From positions 6,855,001 to 6,919,000 of the forward strand of contig CM040744.1 in the NCBI GenBank assembly GCA_022829145.1: DNA of 64,000 nt, given 5' to 3'. Origin of the DNA: Albula goreensis (lineage: Eukaryota; Chordata; Actinopteri; Albuliformes; Albulidae). Below, piece after piece: positions 63,701 to 64,000 of this stretch. The notes beneath the pieces were generated by a model, which saw nothing but the letters and a program-made list of their open reading frames with translations, made no database searches and was not told the origin of the DNA. The position numbers and the translations under genes were made by a program. Every line of letters starts with the position of its first letter. Positions within the stretch are counted from its first letter, which is position 1.

Positions 63701-64000
63701 GTAGAAAAATCAAGAATTGTTGGGGGTCCGATTTTTCACACTTTTTCAGGTCCGCGGCTTACGTTTTTTGTTGTGAGCTCAACTCATTCCTTTGCGTTTT
63801 CTCCCATTTAATCCATTCCTGTTCCTATTTTCTTCAGATCACTATCAGCAGGTACTGTCCAATCATTTTAAGCAGAAAAATCAAAATTGTTGGGGGTCCG
63901 ATTTTTCATAATTTTTTCAGGTCCGCGGCTTACGTTTTTTTCAGTTTGTGGGCACAACTCATTTTTTGCGTTTTCTCCCATTTAATCCATTCCTGGTTCC
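60718..64000 (+). repeat. Satellite array block 4, forward, divergent at its start
   Basis: About 19 monomers in the T-rich orientation, running off the window end. From 60718 to about 62060 units are clearly more diverged. CCAATCA starts at 60718, 60893, 61064, 61241 (with one inserted base), 61418, 61586, 61758, 61924 and 62094, so spacing runs from 166 to 177 bp. Private changes include CTTCATGATCC, GTTAGTTCATTTTTCTGCC, CTTCCCCCACTATC and AACTGGGCATTG. After about 62.1 kb units approach the norm. CACAACTCATTTTTTGCG, seen near 28.56, 31.01 and 35.72 kb, recurs at the far end (63.95 kb). Confidence 0.95.

Noticed and set aside
1-64000. Transposable element, rDNA, tRNA or telomere repeats embedded in the array
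   Set aside because: I looked for breaks in monomer periodicity, terminal repeats, unique inserts and telomere-type hexamers or heptamers; every break found is made of satellite-derived sequence.

Overview
This window is satellite DNA from end to end. I see no protein gene, RNA gene, transposon, microsatellite locus or unique sequence. About 62 kb of called bases consist of roughly 350 tandem copies (estimated as length divided by unit length) of one monomer of about 176 bp. Four runs of exactly 500 N interrupt the array. An uninterrupted 176-bp tandem array of this size is a eukaryotic feature, typical of centromeric, pericentromeric, subtelomeric or other heterochromatic satellite. The length is close to one nucleosome plus linker. 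I do not recognise the family, and nothing in the sequence identifies the species.

Monomer, read on its T-rich strand from AATCCATTCC: a TTCCTATTTTCTTCG segment; the well-kept core GTACTGTCCAATCATTTTA (unit positions about 44-62); an A5 run; TTGTTGGGGGTCCG; two T runs each followed by CAG or CGG; CCGCGG (117-122); GAGCTC or GGGCTC (143-148); and CATTCCTTGCG before the next unit. A representative 176-bp copy has about 40% GC and about twice as much T as A, so orientation is easy to read. I call the T-rich orientation forward (+) and its complement reverse (-).

Layout: 1-97 forward; gap 98-597; 598-17866 reverse; gap 17867-18366; 18367-39064 forward; a gapless orientation switch at about 39065; 39065-40816 reverse; gap 40817-41316; 41317-60217 reverse; gap 60218-60717; 60718-64000 forward. 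Three of the four switches fall at gaps and may reflect arbitrary contig orientation. Only the one near 39.06 kb lies inside continuous sequence, and it is flanked by eroded monomers on both sides.

The array is not a uniform head-to-tail repeat. Monomers carry linked sets of variants, and runs of variant monomers recur far apart: 1.32-3.42 kb with 11.31-13.25 kb, 28.67-30.54 kb with 34.43-36.30 kb, and several shorter modules, some inverted. The offsets differ (about 9.99, 5.76, 2.46 and 2.28 kb), so I see irregular segmental duplication and mosaic reshuffling rather than one fixed higher-order period. Some variants are enriched by region, and a few monomers are deleted, expanded or scrambled. 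Open reading frames are by-products of the repeat and are not annotated as genes.
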